Positions 10,621 through 24,600 of a DNA stretch of 64,000 nucleotides are shown one piece after another. Made by a program: the position numbers and the translations under genes. Positions within the stretch are counted from its first letter, which is position 1; every line of letters begins with the position of its first letter. The notes under the pieces are model-generated. The model was not told the DNA's origin. It did not search any database and worked only from the letters and a program-made list of their open reading frames with translations. Origin of the DNA: Melampsora larici-populina 98AG31 (taxonomy: Eukaryota > Basidiomycota > Pucciniomycetes > Pucciniales > Melampsoraceae). The stretch lies in contig NW_006768832.1 of the NCBI RefSeq assembly GCF_000204055.1, positions 289,280 to 353,279 of the forward strand, in the 5' to 3' direction.

Positions 10621-13169
10621 TACAATTTATTTGAAATCACTTTGAGAACTCCTTGACGTTGTGGCAGCCTCTGGCCTGCTAGTGACTAGTAGCTAGGGGA
10701 TGTGATTCTTTGTTCAAAATGCAAATATAATGTAGTTTTTCTAGAAATGGGCTCCTTGTGGTGTCAAAATCTCAGTATAAATTTTCATTTACAAACTGGG
10801 TGACTCTTGCACCAACACATTTTTACCCTGATTGATTCAGTGTAAATCACTCGGTGCAAAATTTCACATCCCCATTGAATTTTTGGCAATTTTACATGTG
10901 TAGTATCCGTACGAGGCACAAGGGAGGTTGTGTTGGTCCATGCACTCAAAGATCCCGGCTTTCTTAGAGAGTGGACCAGGCAGTAGCGTAACTGTACGTG
11001 CACTGGCTCCTCTCTCGGGAAAATAGGAAAGGACAATTGCGTCATGCAGTCATCTGACTAAAGACTGGATCATTCCTAATAAGACATGATCAGTTGTCCT
11101 TCAAGATGCTCTTTCCCCCATCACTAATTTTCTTTCTTCGCCGGAAGGATCTCTCTCTTCCTGCTTTTCGTTCTCCCCTTTTTCCCTTTTTGGTCCTCCC
11201 ACCCACCCTACTCTGTATACGTCCTAGACAGAACAGAACAGAAGTTCTTAGTTCGGGGTGTACGCTAACCCCTCCTGTTTATGTTACAGGGCTTTTGTCC
11301 TCTTGTGTTGGTACAAAGCCCTCTGGCAACCCATAGACAATTTGGGCATTTTGAAGCTAGAATTGCTAGGGCTCCTTAGCAGATGTGTTCCTTACCCCAC
11401 ACACACGATACTTGTCGTGTGTACATAAGGAGACAATTATATGTATACTTATGTTTAGAATAATTGACTTGTTTTGCAATTTAATATACTCGAATTGCCT
11501 GACTCAATTCTTAGTTCCCCCTGAAAAAGCTCCCTACAAACGGAAAAGGGAATGGATAGGCTGGTTCTAGGGCTGTGGCCCAGCTCTGAGTGTGATTAAG
11601 CGGCCACAGGGCTTTTCCCAGCTCTGGGCAGACTAGAGGAGATCCTGAAATCAATCAGGGCCTAACAGGGCACACCCTGAATTAATTATAAGAGCTAAAA
11701 AGGAGCAAAGGGGCTAAAATGACTTTTACTGTGTGTTCAGGTGTATGAAATCGTATATAAAGCCTATGCACAGGGGCCAAACTTGATGCTCACATACATG
11801 TGAGCATTGTACACTTTCCTGAATTCTCCAAAGAAGATTGTTTCTCTGTCAGATTCCTTCAATTGGAAAATTTGATAGTGCTCAGGTAATCAGGCTGTTT
11901 TGCTTGTTTTTTTCCATACATTGCTGGAGAATGCTCATTTCCATCTTGTATGAGCATTCTTTGAGCTCAGTCTCTCAGATGAGTACTCAGAATCAGTTCA
12001 TGAGTCACTGCATACTCAGAACAGCTCAGCACCTTGTCCAAAATCCCAGATCAGCAGGCTCCAAGACATACCGCTGAGGATCAGCTGAGTGGCTGGGATG
12101 AAGTGAGCAGATGGGCCAGCCCTCCCTCAGGCTTCTTTGCTAAGGAATGATGCCTGAGGAATGCCTATTTCATCTGCTCAGTTCCTGTTTATCATTTAAT
12201 CAGCTGACAAGCAGGAAGAGAACAGGAGGAAAAGGGAAAGAATTTGGAAGTAAAATTGAACAAATGTTGAAAAAAACAAGAAAATTTCAATGCTCACCCT
12301 AATGTGGGCATCTATTGTTGCCCCTGTGATGTGAGCCTGTCAGATCTTGAAAAGAACTATGGGCGCCTACTCAAAAGGTTTTTTTTTGAATATCCATTGA
12401 AAAAAATATGGGCAACCAGGCAGAGAGGGCTTTTATGACTCTTCTCAAGGGTTTTGGTGTGTCAGGGTACATACTGTCTGCTTCCAGAAAAGCATTGGGC
12501 ACAGCTGCAGAGCCATGGCCAGGTCACAGCCCTAGTTGGTTCCATAGGAGCTGTTTGGGGTCTTTTGACCTTAGCCTCTTAGGACCCACTGCCTAAATTA
12601 CACCAAAGTTGCCATGAACCTCCATGAACAAAATAGGAGATGAGTTGAATGTTTGATCAGTTTGCATGATGGCTGTACATATGTTTAGATCTTGTAGAAG
12701 TTTTGTTATGGCTTCAGTTTGAATAGAAAGACAGAAGTTCAGGGTGCTTACAGCCAATTTGAGCATGATTGACCCTGATTGACCCTTATTTTTTGGAAAA
12801 AAGTTGTTGCCGCGGTAGTCAAAAACCAACCAAAAAAATGACTTTACAGGGTTTGTGTTCTTTGTATTCTCAGGATTAGCGGAGGAACAAAACTGGGTCA
12901 AAATGAAAACCAGGTTTTGGGCTATGATGCACTTTTCAAAAACAAATTCATTCTCAATTCAGCTGTAAAAAGCACTCAACCCACCAGAATGTTCTATTAA
13001 AGCCCTTCAATTTCAAATCAAACCAACTCAACCTAACCAACAACGAACCTCTCCTCAGACGACATCATTCTCATCATCATCTTCATCATCGAAACCACGT
13101 TCAATCCCCCGACCGACTTCTCTCTGAGGCTATCGCCCCGCCTCACCTTCAACCCCTTGTACAACAACA
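10621..13169. other. Intergenic, unassigned
   Basis: About 2.5 kb without a supported gene. A hairpin of type ACACACGA..TCGTGTGT occurs near 11400-11425. The last 150 bases carry C-rich and TCATC-rich sequence typical of a fungal promoter or 5' UTR leading to the F-box gene at 13170. Confidence 0.4.
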
Positions 13170-14815
13170 ATGCCAACATCTAGTTTAGCAGAAAAGAGAT
13201 TATGTCTTCTGAATCTACCAACCGAAATTGTAGTTCAGATCATCGATTTACTTTACGATCTAGCTATAGATGAAGCAGACGATGTGATGGATTTGAAAAA
13301 CTTACGTGGAAAGAGAAAGAATCAATTTATTCATGGAAAGCCTCGACATTATTTTACAACTCTAACTGAAGATGAACCGATTCTTAATAGTATTCAATCA
13401 TTTGCTGTTGTGAATCGAGCGATTTATTCTTTATCTTGTACATATTTATGGAAGGTAAGAAATCAGGTTTTCAAGGAACTACCTTCTTTTTTTCCTAATC
13501 GTCTTTAGGTATCTTGACTGAAAAACTATTGATTTCATCGAATTGGATCCTTATCTTTTAGACCATCAGTTTTCCTACTCCGTTACCTGTGGAAATCGAT
13601 AAGTGGACAGAAGAAATTCTTCCGAAACATGGTCCACTTGTGAAATCTTTATCGATGTATTTATCTGAATCTTGTTTAATGAGTCCTCAAAACCTTTCAA
13701 CTCAAATCCTTTATGATAACGTGATTCGATGTCCAAACGATTGTGATATTCCAAAACCAGAAGACTTTGAATCTCGTATCGCTAAACTTAGTCCTATTAG
13801 CGTCTTACAAATCCTTAGTCAATGCGTCAATGTCGATACCATTACGATTTATTTTCCGGATTCACCTAAACCTTACCAAGCTCAACATGCTCAACATCTT
13901 GAAAACCTCTTGATTCCATCACTTAGAAGACTCGGTCAATTAAGGAACCTGAATCTTTCAACTTCGTCGGACTTTTCATATCGAGAACAAATAGCCAGTC
14001 GAATCGTTTCACATTTACCATTACTAGAATCCTTTTCCTTTGTAGGAAAACCCACAAGATTAAGATCATTCCCATCAATACCGACAGATCCAGTAATGTT
14101 ATCATTAGACCTTTCAAGATTACCCAACTTGAGAGAACTTGATCTTTCTTTAAGTCATTTTGTTGATTCACGTTGGGTACAACATTCTTGGTCAAATCGA
14201 CTTACAGATCTATCTTTAGTGTTATGTGAAAACATTTCAACTTTTGATGTACCGAAATTTGTGAATTTCTTTGCTCCTACTTTAAATAGTCTTAGTCTTG
14301 CTGTTGGGTTAAGACATCTAATCGGTCTTTCACAAGCTAATAACAACAATAACAACAACAACAACAATAACAATAACAATCTTAATAATGAACATCCGAT
14401 GGATGAAGATGAAGATGAAGAAGATCAATTTCCCGATGAAGATGACGAAAGTGATTTCTCAGATCCAGAAGATATCAGTTATGCACCAGAATGGAATCCG
14501 ACTCAAACCTTCAATTTACCTGAATTAACCAGACTAGTATTATTAGATGCAAAACCGTTTAATTTGATTAATGGATTTCAAGAAAGTCAAAAATTAAATT
14601 GTTTATTATGTTGTCAACCAGATTGGGAATCGATTCAATCATTAGTTTTAAAAAAAACTTGGCCTAATTTAAACTTATTAGGTTTTAGAACTCATAAAGC
14701 TTTATTCAAACATAGACCATTGATTGATTTTAAAATGATTAAAAATCCTGCTTTTTTAGAGTTTTGTGATCAGAATGGGATTCAATTTGTTGTACAAGAA
14801 GATTCTAAACTATAG
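13170..14815 (+). CDS. F-box protein with leucine-rich C-terminal region
   Basis: Probable substrate adaptor of an SCF ubiquitin ligase: the N-terminal F-box would contact Skp1 and the C-terminal part would hold the substrate. Exon 1 (13170-13454) encodes the F-box-like start LCLLNLPTEIVVQIIDLL and, after an acidic insert, AVVNRAIYSLSCTYLWK. An intron of 107 nt (13455-13561, GTAAGA..TTTTAG) is followed by exon 2 (13562-14815), giving 512 residues. Exon 2 has degenerate leucine-rich segments such as LRNLNLSTSSDF and LPNLRELDLSLS. Near residues 350-370 a run of 14 asparagines (AAC/AAT codons) leads into an acidic stretch (DEDEDEEDQ, DEDDESDFSD). Rust genomes hold many such F-box/LRR genes. The substrate is unknown. 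Start chosen as the first ATG of the open exon, after a CT-rich leader. Confidence 0.8.
14341..14386 (+). repeat. AAC/AAT trinucleotide run inside the F-box gene
   Basis: A nearly pure AAY codon run encodes polyasparagine. Interruptions are AAC/AAT changes only, so the protein run stays uninterrupted until a leucine near its end. It is expected to be length-variable. Confidence 0.8.
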
Positions 14816-14821
14816 TGATAG

Positions 14822-14862
14822 TCTTTGGTTTTGGTTTTGGTTTTGGTTTTAGTTTTGGTTTT
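14822..14862 (+). repeat. (TTTTGG)n simple repeat after the F-box stop codon
   Basis: About six units of GGTTTT with one T-to-A variant begin 7 nt after the stop codon, in the presumed 3' UTR. Confidence 0.75.
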
Positions 14863-15578
14863 TATGGTTTGGAATGAATGAAAAGTACAATTTTTGAATG
14901 TTGATGAATTATTTATTTGAAAACTTATGTGATCTCTTTATACCTTTTCTATTGTTGTATTTGGCATTTATGTATATATTTAGAATCATGATCATCTTTA
15001 TCCTCAATCCTCAAAATACTGAGGTGACCTTATGGCACAGCACCCTGTCCATGATGGTACACAGTCTCCAAAATACAAATGTAAAACCTCACAATGCTCA
15101 CATTCCAACTTTGGAGTCAACAGCACCCAGCTGCAGATTTCTTGGATTTGTTGAGGAGCCAGCAAAGCTTATCTGGAGGTTTCTGATGCAAATTCTGACG
15201 TTATTTTGGGAGGTTTTTGGCTCATAGACACACTCACATCATGAGAACTACACTATCTCAAAGGATGTGCCCAGACAAGAGCTTTTGAAGGTACAGTCAA
15301 TTTCACAAAGCTTGAAAGCATGCCAATTTGCTCCAGTTTGGCGGGCAAAAGTTTCCAAGCTTTCTGAAATCGACTGTACATACTCTTGATCTACAACTTC
15401 AAGGTCTTCCTGTTGTTCTATCAGGGCACAATATGATTGGTATCACATTCACTGGTTCCGGTAAAGTTTGGTCAGAGCTTTGGATTCTCTGGGGAAGCCT
15501 GACGGATTCCGCAAATCTTCTTACTCTCATTAAATCTCAATTGCTTGGATTGCTCTCTTGATTTGATGGAGAGGGTGG
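14863..15578. other. Intergenic, no gene seen
   Basis: No supported coding region; the short frames at 14898 and 15328 have no recognisable content. Confidence 0.4.
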
Positions 15579-15581
15579 TAA

Positions 15582-17550
15582 GAGCATCCCCAACGGTACC
15601 TTGTAAACATAACAAATGTAATATGTATTTTACGTTTACAAGGTGTGGTCAAAAAACAACCATCCACTGGTTGCCAGAGGACCCTGGATGGTTCCTACCA
15701 ATGTGTCTGACAAAAATTAGGACATTTTTTGACTTTTTTCTGGAAAATTATTAAATTTTAGCCAAATTAGGACTTTTTTTGTCAGAAGCCTCCCAACTTT
15801 GGAGCAGGCTAAGCTGGTTTTTTTTTCAAAAAAGTTCAAAATAGGTCTTTTTTTGTCAGATACCTAAAAGGCCCTGAGGACCAGCCAAAAGCCGCCGGGA
15901 TTGGTCAGAAGCCTGATAAAGAAGCATGATGTTTCATTTTTGCCAGTTCCTGGGTGCGAACTGGGCAATCCACATATGTGTTGTTAAAACACTACCAAGG
16001 CACAACGTTTACTAAGCCCCTTCTTTATCAGCTGGGTTAGTGGCTAACTGACGTTGTTGTTCATCCTCATATTGCTTGACCAACTGATCCATCTTGATGC
16101 TTAGAAACATCTCGCAAACCATTGAGGGGACTGAATAACTCCCCTCACTTTCAAGAACTGATGCAAAGTTTGCATCATTTGAAGGCTTAAACACAGATGA
16201 TGTCAACTGCATCAAGAAAGCTTAATGTCCAGCTGTGTGGGTATAAATGAGAAGTGGGCATTGCAACAGGCCATGCCTGGTTGTAAGTCACGACCTGAAC
16301 ACCCACATGTGATAGTATTTTCCTTGATCCTACACTTGTTACACAAGCATGTGAGAGATTTTGCAGATTATATAGTGCGTGGAGCCAAGTTGTTGTCAAA
16401 TTCAAAAGAAGGCCCAAAACAATTGCTACACCTCAAAACCTATTGTATTAACCAGCGGATTGGAGATCTGGAATGCTCTCATTGAGAACATTCCATGCAT
16501 ATCTTTTTGGATGTTTTTTTAAAAGAGTATATCTATATCAAGACATCACCTTTTTCAATTTTTTCTCAGCTTTTGGACTGCTCTCATCCAGAGCAATCCC
16601 TGCATATCTTTTTGGAGAAAAATAATGATTTCTTGTTTTTTTTCTGACAAATTAATCTTCTTTGGCAAATGTATTTTATCTCCGTGAGTTTTTGTCATAG
16701 GAAGTTGAGCAAAAGAACAACTTGTCACCCAAGAGCTTGGTGACTTGGGACATTAAACCGAGCTTGAGTTGAAAGAGCAGCAAACAATCTCGCTGAAAAA
16801 ACCAGAATACAACCAGATTGAACCATCTGAAATTTGAGCTGGCGGGGCCAAAAGGGCAAATTATCGAGTATTTAACTGTATTTACTTGATTCCAAATTGC
16901 CAAGGTCTTGCCTCCACGCACTATACACTCAATGGTGTAATGGAATACACCAGCATGGTGACAACCAGGTGACAGTCCGCTGCTTGATTCTGCCTAACCA
17001 GACTTTTTTTGTCACAAGCATCCTTGGGCTTGGGTACTTTCAGGACTTTTTTGGTCAGATGCATTTTGGTCCAAAAACCAAATCCGGACCTGTTTTGTCA
17101 GATAGATTGAAGGTCAAAAAGGCCAAAATAGGACTTTTTTTGTCAGACGGCTCAGTAGGAGCTTTCCAGGGTCCTGTCGCCAGTCTTCGCACAGCTGGCC
17201 ACGCGTGTGAAATTTGTTTAGAGGGATAACGGGTCTCACATGTCAAGACCTCTATGCCTTGAGGGTCATTGGCAAATATCCAGGACACATTATTTGTGTC
17301 ATATTGGACACAATAATACCACATGTGTCCATATCACCAAGCAATCATAGCTTGTGGATCCAAAAATAACAAGGATCATTTGGCTCAGTGGGTGTGTCTA
17401 TAGTGTTTTTGGCAGGGGTACAACATTCAAATGCCTTGCTGCATGTGCGCATTGGAGGTGACCCAATTATTCAGGGTGAATACAGCAAGCTGTACATTAT
17501 GAGATGACACTGTACGCCTTTTTTGCAATTCAGGACCGTTGGAGATGCTC
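15582..17550. mobile_element. Non-autonomous PIF/Harbinger-like element with TAA target duplication
   Basis: The ends are inverted: GAGCATCCCCAACGGT at 15582 and, read on the minus strand from 17550, GAGCATCTCCAACGGT (15 of 16 identical). Each end is flanked by TAA (15579-15581 and 17551-17553). A three-base TWA-type duplication with GAGCATC-type ends fits PIF/Harbinger or a related superfamily. No transposase frame is visible. The interior holds at least six scattered copies of a motif close to GGACTTTTTTTGTCAGA (near 15711, 15768, 15853, 17004, 17090 and 17142), concentrated near the two ends as expected for subterminal protein-binding repeats. Confidence 0.7.
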
Positions 17551-17553
17551 TAA

Positions 17554-19955
17554 TATCTCCATTGTTGATGTGACCAACCCCAAGTCCCTCACTGCTTGCC
17601 GCACGCCATACCATGAGATAACACATTTCAATTTTTCTGTCGTTTCTGGCTCAACTACATAGAAACAATGATGATGAGGCTTACATATTCCGGTTGGCGG
17701 AAAAAGCAAAGCCACACTCACATCCATGGCCTACTTTTTTTGGAAAAGATTTGGAAACGTAAAGACGACCTTGCGTTTGTGTCAGAAATGTAACACTATT
17801 TAAAATTTATGTTTCCAGCGGTAGAGCACCGGAGACTACCCGTGAGCACAAGTTGTCAAATCTATCAAATGTTTGCTTATGACTTTTGAACACATCACCC
17901 AAAGTTTGAAATTGTTGAGACTGTCTAAACTCATCAGAGTCCCATGCTGTCAAATTCAGAACGCTTGTCCAAATTTCCCCTAAAAAACCCCAGCAAGTGG
18001 TTGTCCTTCTCATCCTAATAATTCCAGTCTTCAAAAGCTTTTTGAGCTCCCCCCGCTTCCAAATCGTGAACTCTGCATCATCTACACAATCGCCTCTCTG
18101 AAGCCCACTTCCTTTACCAAGATGAATTTCAGTACTTACCACCACTTTATGATTGTCTTTGTCATTTTCAACTTGATACAATTTAATCAAGGCAACATGA
18201 TATGCAGAACATGGTTCAAGTATGAGAAAACCTATGATGGTCAGTACAGTTTTTCCTGCAGGGCTTGCAAACACAATTGGCACTGTGATTTTAATTTTCA
18301 ATCCAACTGCATGTCTTCAATTGCACTGGCTCTAAATTAACTAAGTCCCACAGTCAGACACTTTCTCCTTGTAAGCTCGGGTGTCTGGTGAGGGACTTAG
18401 GACTAATCGGGCTTCCCTGGTGGTTGAGCAGGACTCCTTAAATTTGAGTTTGGCCTGGAGACATTTTCACCACCTCAAAAAGTCCCACTTCCACTCAATT
18501 AACCCCTGTTTGATTTTGAACTGGAGATATTTCACAAAATTCCCAACACATCTGTCTATTCAGAATTCCGTTAACTTTTTCTGAGCATCCACAAAAAAGC
18601 ACAGATGTTTTTGGAATTTCAAATTTGGTTGGTGACAGTGACTGTATTTTCAAAACAAAATTTATAATTGAACACAATCCTCTTTCAATGAAAGAGGACT
18701 GCCATTTAATCCAGCAGCTGTGGTTAAAGATGAAAGGTGTACATTTCATTCTCCAGAATATTTTGGTATCCTCAGAAAGTCTGTAGCATCCAAACTACAA
18801 CAGATAGGCAGCTGTAAAGCTGAACGGGGGTTTTGGGTTCTGGCTTGGCCACCAAAAGTATGCAATTATTTGCAAGTCCCTACCCAGGGCACCAAGCTCG
18901 CAAGGTTAAGAGAGCCCTGCGGTAGATTTGGACTTGTGGTAAGTTAGGCACGGGCTAGTTTATGAAGACCATAGTATCAGACATTTCCCTGGATCAAGCT
19001 GCCAAGCAAGTAAGCAATCCATCCTCCAGCTCTATTAGCAATATTACAACACACACTACTAATGGCAGATGAACTTGTACAGGCGGATCGGGTGTTTACC
19101 CAATGGCCCGCAATTGCAGCAGTCTCCTGCCAACAGAAACCTGAAGATGTGACAAGTATAGCCTCATTGGACCTGGCAATTACAGTCAGTGACATTACAA
19201 GCATCTAGACTGTGGGCATATGAACCAATGCTGACAATTTGCACCCCTTGAAATGTGTGCAACTTTTTACAATGAAGGATGTGTGCCATTTAATCATCCC
19301 AAAAATCAGATCCATGATTGTAAAGTCATAGAAAACATAATGGGTGAGTTGTCTCAACACCGGGTAAGCAATGCTGATGGTTGCTGTTGCGTGGCGGTGC
19401 GCTTCAGTTTAGAGACACAGCTGCACTGCAAAGCAGTGCAGCTCTTGAGGTGTAAGACCCTGCCAAGCATCCTACCCCTTGAAAATTGTTCTTTTTTCTA
19501 AAAGCAGCACAACAGCTGTTGTAGCACCGCATACAGCAACTATTGCGGGTGTTGCATGGCCATCCAACTGGTGCAGTACACAAATGTTACACCACATAAA
19601 ACCACATGAGTTTCTTGATTTTTTCATGCAGGTAGCCCTGAATAAGAGGCCTATGTACTTGACACCGTGATAAATCACACCATCAGACACCATCTCAATT
19701 TGATCATTGACCAACTCGGCCTCAACATCAACATCAATGTTCTCCTTCACAAAATTGGTTAACAATTGATTCAAAGTTGAAATTTATCTGCATCTCAACA
19801 TTCAGATTTAAATCAAGTCTTCAGACACATAGACCTTTGAGGAAGAGAATACTTCCTCAAGGAAAGCCTACTAAGATACACCAAGGTAAATCAAAATCAA
19901 AATCAAAATCAACCCTTTAAAATCATGAAAAGACCATCAATCCCATCAATCCTCA
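17554..19955. other. Unassigned region, possible old repeat remnants
   Basis: The longest frame is on the minus strand (17807-18301, 164 codons). It has no family resemblance that I recognise, and the opposite strand is also partly open, so I do not call a gene. A perfect short palindrome CTGCACTGCAAAGCAGTGCAG-like hairpin lies near 19421-19441. Confidence 0.3.
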
Positions 19956-20340
19956 GTGATCCAAATTGACTATTCCATTGATCAGTTTATCATGAAGATT
20001 AAAATGAAAGCAAAATCAGGGTACATTCTAATGAATCTGATCCATCAAATTAAGATTGCAGCCATAATTCAATTATGTGTATCACCCACAATACGTTCAC
20101 AGCTTTGTGATTCTTTCTCAACCAAGGAAATATATGAACAAATCAAACTGATCTTGGATGTCAAATCAGGCAAACTTGAGAGATTCTCAACAATTGTTAT
20201 GATCCAAACACATCAAAATATATTGATTGACTGAAATCAATCTTTGATGGGTTGAGTTGTACTGGTTTCAAATGGAGTCAAGAGTCCATGGCAAGTGTCT
20301 TTTTTCACATGGATTTATCAAGTAACATTGCTACAGGTTG
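19956..20340 (+). pseudogene. Decayed copia-type Gag fragment
   Basis: The reading IHQIKIAAIIQLCVSP, IRSQLCDSFSTKEIYEQIK and, after a stop at 20232, LKSIFDGLSCTGFKW resembles the central part of copia Gag proteins (UBN2/gag-polypeptide type). Several stops and the lack of flanking pol mark it as a remnant. Family assignment is by general resemblance only. Confidence 0.35.
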
Positions 20341-21681
20341 AATGTAAAGAGCATTTTAGTTTCTGACCATGTTGAGGATGTTGTTCTAGTGCAGATTCAA
20401 TCCACTTGCTCTCAAAGCTTTCTTCTGAGAGGAATGAAAGGGAAGCCTGTGAATTGGGTGTGCCAATTCACGGGATGTGTTTTTACGCTCAGGTATAAAA
20501 CACCTCTCCATCACACTAGGATGGTAGTGCCCATGCAAGACTTGCCTTAAAGGTATTCCTTAAGGTGAGGCTTGCTGGCTGCGGGTGAAAACCCTAGCGC
20601 CTTCCACAACCTCCGCAGGGAAACTCTTTGCTTTGATTTCATCAAACGCAACATGGGTTCCCTGGTAGGAAGGAGGATGCCCAGTCAGACGTCTGACTGT
20701 AGGAGGCGGGACAGAGAGAGGGGAGAGAGCTCATCAGACCCAAGGGCGGGTGGGAGAGCTATTAGCGTGGGAGAGCTATTAGGGAATGGAGGGGTCTGAA
20801 AAAGCTAACGGAGCGCTGAAAGAGAGAAGAAGAGGCGAGAAAGCAAAGAATGAGGATCTCCACTAGAAGAGACAAGAAGCGCTTACGGTCTTCTTTCCAA
20901 GATGGGAAGAGGAACGGAAGACGAGAGATCTTACCTAGATACCTCTTCCAAAAGCGTAGTCTCTAGTGAGATTACCTCATCTTTAGGTGGTGCCTGGAAT
21001 GACGTCAGTGCCTGAAGCGGGTCTTTGTAGGCCAGAGCACAGGAAGTCATCCTGTGACTGTTCGTCATCAGGGCTGCTAGAGACTCTTCTAAACCTAGCT
21101 AGGTTTCTCTCTCAAGCTCCTGGCTCGTGGACGGATGTTATCCCTCGTTCCCCCTCAAAACAGAACATCAAAATGTCAGAAATTGTACAAACTTGCTTAT
21201 GCTGTCTCAACTGATATGGTCTTTTTTGCTTCTGTTTTGGTTTTTGATTTCCTTACTCTTGTTCATTTCTTTTTTGGTTGTTTGTTTCAATTTTTTACTG
21301 TTACACTTGTTTGTCTATTGCCTCATTTCACTACTATTGTTTAGTATATTACTATTTCATCAATAAATACAATCAACCTTTTTTTGGTGTGCAGCTTAGC
21401 TGTTGCGCCTGTTGCGCAGCGGTCTGATGCAACACTGGCAAGGACAGCGTAGCGTTTTGGATTTTGAAATCTACGCTACCAGGATTCCAAAAAAACACAT
21501 ACAGTTGTCGCTCTGAAAACCCATCTACCCAATAAGCCATACTCTTGCTTAACCCATGCTTTTTTCTGTCCATATTTTTTATGGGCGGGGGAAATTGTCA
21601 GAAATCCCATATCTCTATCATTCTCCATAACCCATACGTTTTTGAGGCCAACCAGAGATGAAAAACCCATACTTTTGGTGT
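20341..21681. other. Unassigned region left of the hAT element
   Basis: No gene seen. A tandem pair of GGGAGAGCTATTAG lies near 20753-20783. The last 200 bases contain repeated AACCCATA-type motifs that recur on the far side of the hAT insertion (26405-26490), so the hAT probably landed inside an older AACCCATA-rich repeat. Confidence 0.4.
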
Positions 21682-21689
21682 GATTTAGG

Positions 21690-24600
21690 CAACTCTGGCT
21701 CGCAGCGCAGGCAGAAGCGCGGAGCGCTGCGTCGCGCAGTGCTCGGCGCCACGGCTTTGTTACCCGGGGCCCTGGGCCCCGGGGAGCTCCGCCTCGCGCT
21801 ATAATCTGGGGCCAAATTTCGTTGGGGTTACGCATTCCGCTGTGAATTTCCCCCAACCCTCCACTACTGCTACGCTACTGTACCAATCTGTACAATAGAT
21901 GCCTGACTTCGACTTCCACCAGCCACCACCAATCAATCTACCACCTACCCAACAATCAATTGACCGGCCCATATCCCGTTTCTTTGTCCATGCGTCCATG
22001 ATATTTCTTAGCCACTTCTCAAACGAAATCACTCACCATCAGGATCTTTTAGGGTGGTCGGACAAAGTTTTGTCTATAAAGGTAAGTCGCCACTTACCTT
22101 CTGTGGTTTTCTTTTTACCAACGACATCCTATTATCGTTCTACTTCTGACTTTTCAAATTTCTCGTTTACCATATCCCTTTACCTTCCATCAAACCATCA
22201 AACCATCAAATCATCATCCCAAACCCAAACATGTCCGATACCAATACCCATATTACCAACAACCCTGTCTCCTCTGGTTATGAGACCAACCAAGAGATTC
22301 CTGCCCCTAGACGTTCATCTCGTATAGTAACCCCTGCGAGACGGGTACCTGGCATGATAACACCCTCTTCTGACTCTCGGCGAGGCTTATTTGACCCTCA
22401 TCCTGCAAGGGACGTGAGGGACGCTCACGTCCACCGACAACGAGAACGTTCCGCTTCGTTACCAGGGGATCAACTGCTTCGTCAACCAGCCCGTGGCCGA
22501 TCAACAACCGTGTCACGTGGATCACTCAGTGTTGTAACATCTACAGTAAGTGAATTTCCTTTTTCATCTTTTTTTAATCTCTTATTCTTTCTAAGATTGA
22601 TTTGAACTCGATCACAGGCTCCAGCTGCAGATTACTTCAACAGAGGCCGCTCTTCCTCTGTATCAGATGGCATCGGCGATATTCGTGTACTTGGAACCAA
22701 TCGATCAACTTCCCAAGGTCAGGAAAGTAATGCAGTCGAGGTAAGTTTGTGTTTCATGTGTTATCACATGCACCTCTGTCTTAAATCATACCATACTGAC
22801 AGCTTGTTCATTTTGATGCTTGTGCCTAGGAACTCTCTGGGCCTCCTCCTGTGGACTTTGCACAGGACTCGGATGAGGAAAACCTGCGTGTCCGAAAGCG
22901 CAAACGTAACCAGCCTGTTGAATATGATAGTCTGTATCTGTACTTTGGAATTCCAGTCCATGGAGAGAAAGACGTGAGTATCATTATTTTTTTCATCGTT
23001 TATTGGGAGAGTTTCAGCTGACCAATTGTTTGACCAGCCACTGGATCAACCAGGGTTATCCTATCCGTGTCTCTGGTGCCGAGCGGTTGTTCGAATTAGT
23101 GCAAGCTCCTGATTCAACCTCAAGACTCACCGAGATGGTCATCGGCATGCTGGTCGATCAGGAGCTGGATGTTGCCGTCGTGATCAGGCCATCGCGGCCG
23201 GTGCCAAACTCCCTCCAACGGAATCCGAATTACGAGTTCAACTTCTTCAGCAACAGAACCAATCTTCTCTAGCGATGTTCGTAGCTGCAGCACCCACCTT
23301 TTCGATTCAAACTTTGAATCAAGCTATAGTTGTGTGGCAAGTAGCTCAAGGTTTGCCATTCAAACGAATCGAGGATCCGTTACTCAAGTCTATTGTATAT
23401 TGGCTTCGCCCGAACGCGCGGTTGTTTGGCCGAAAGTGGTCCGGTGAAGAAGCAAAAAGGTTGCATCTTTCACTCCGTGATTTGGTCATTGACCAAGAGC
23501 TCAAAGTAAGTTTTTTAAGTTATTTGTTAAAATTTATCTTGTATTTATTCATTTTTGTTTTTTATTCTTTCAACTCCATTTCGTTTTTGTAGAATTTGAA
23601 TAGCAAGTTTTGCTTAATTCAAGATGTATGGACGGTATAAGGCAATCTCCACGCTTTTATCGGTGCTTCAGTATCTTATATCAAACAGGATTAGACTTAC
23701 GTTGTGCGACATTTAAGCTTGAAGCTTGTCGCTTGGCATCACAAGGGACACTTGCTTGCTGAGCCCTTGGTGACGATCTTAAAAAAAATGAGTTATATAA
23801 AAAGATGAGTTTTTTTTTCAAAATCCTTTAATCCTTTGCATATTGGTTTAAGTTCTAACATAATTTTATTTTAATCTCACATGCTGGCAGGTGTTTCTGA
23901 TTCCGGTAGCAATAACATCACTTTATCCCGTGAACTGCAACATCAGCTCTACAAAGAGGGCTTGAAATCGGGTCATCACTTTGGTTGGAAACCAAAGTCG
24001 ATGTCAATTCGCTGTTTTTGTCACAAGATGGGACTAATTGTGAAAGCTGGAATTGATGCTCTTGGGATGAAACCCAGGCGCATTAGGCACAGCGCCTTGG
24101 GTAGATTTCCACAGGCAGAAGTTTTGGCTGTTATTGAAGAAGATCACAAGTCAGAAGATGAAGATTCTAATCAAGTCGAAGAAGAAGAAGATGATTTAGA
24201 TGAAGACAATTTTGATACCCAAGCCGATGATGACCTTGACAGTAATCACAGCAATGAATCCGATTCTAACTCTGATCAGCAAGACGAGGATTTAGAACAA
24301 GAAGATGAACCTGAAAACTACCGACGCCGCAAGACTGCCTACCTGCTTGGAGATACTTACATGAAACAGCTCTGCAAAGATGTACGTTTTTTTATCTCCA
24401 TAGTTTTATATTTTTGTATCTTTTGCTGATTTTTCCCTTTTTTAATTTGATTCTTTTTGACTTTTAGATGGACACTGTGAACAAAAAGCTCACACGGTCA
24501 AGCGGACACCGGGCAGACTTTAATCGACGCCGAGCCCGAGCCAATGGCCAACACAAACTCGCAAAGTCCCACCCACTCAAGGCTCTCTTATCCGGTCATG

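Noticed and set aside
14822..14862. Internal telomere-like array
   Set aside because: TTTTGG is not the usual fungal TTAGGG repeat, and the run is short and lies in a 3' UTR.
17807..18301. 164-codon minus-strand ORF as a gene
   Set aside because: Composition is not protein-like over its whole length, the opposite strand is partly open, and no start or promoter context supports it.
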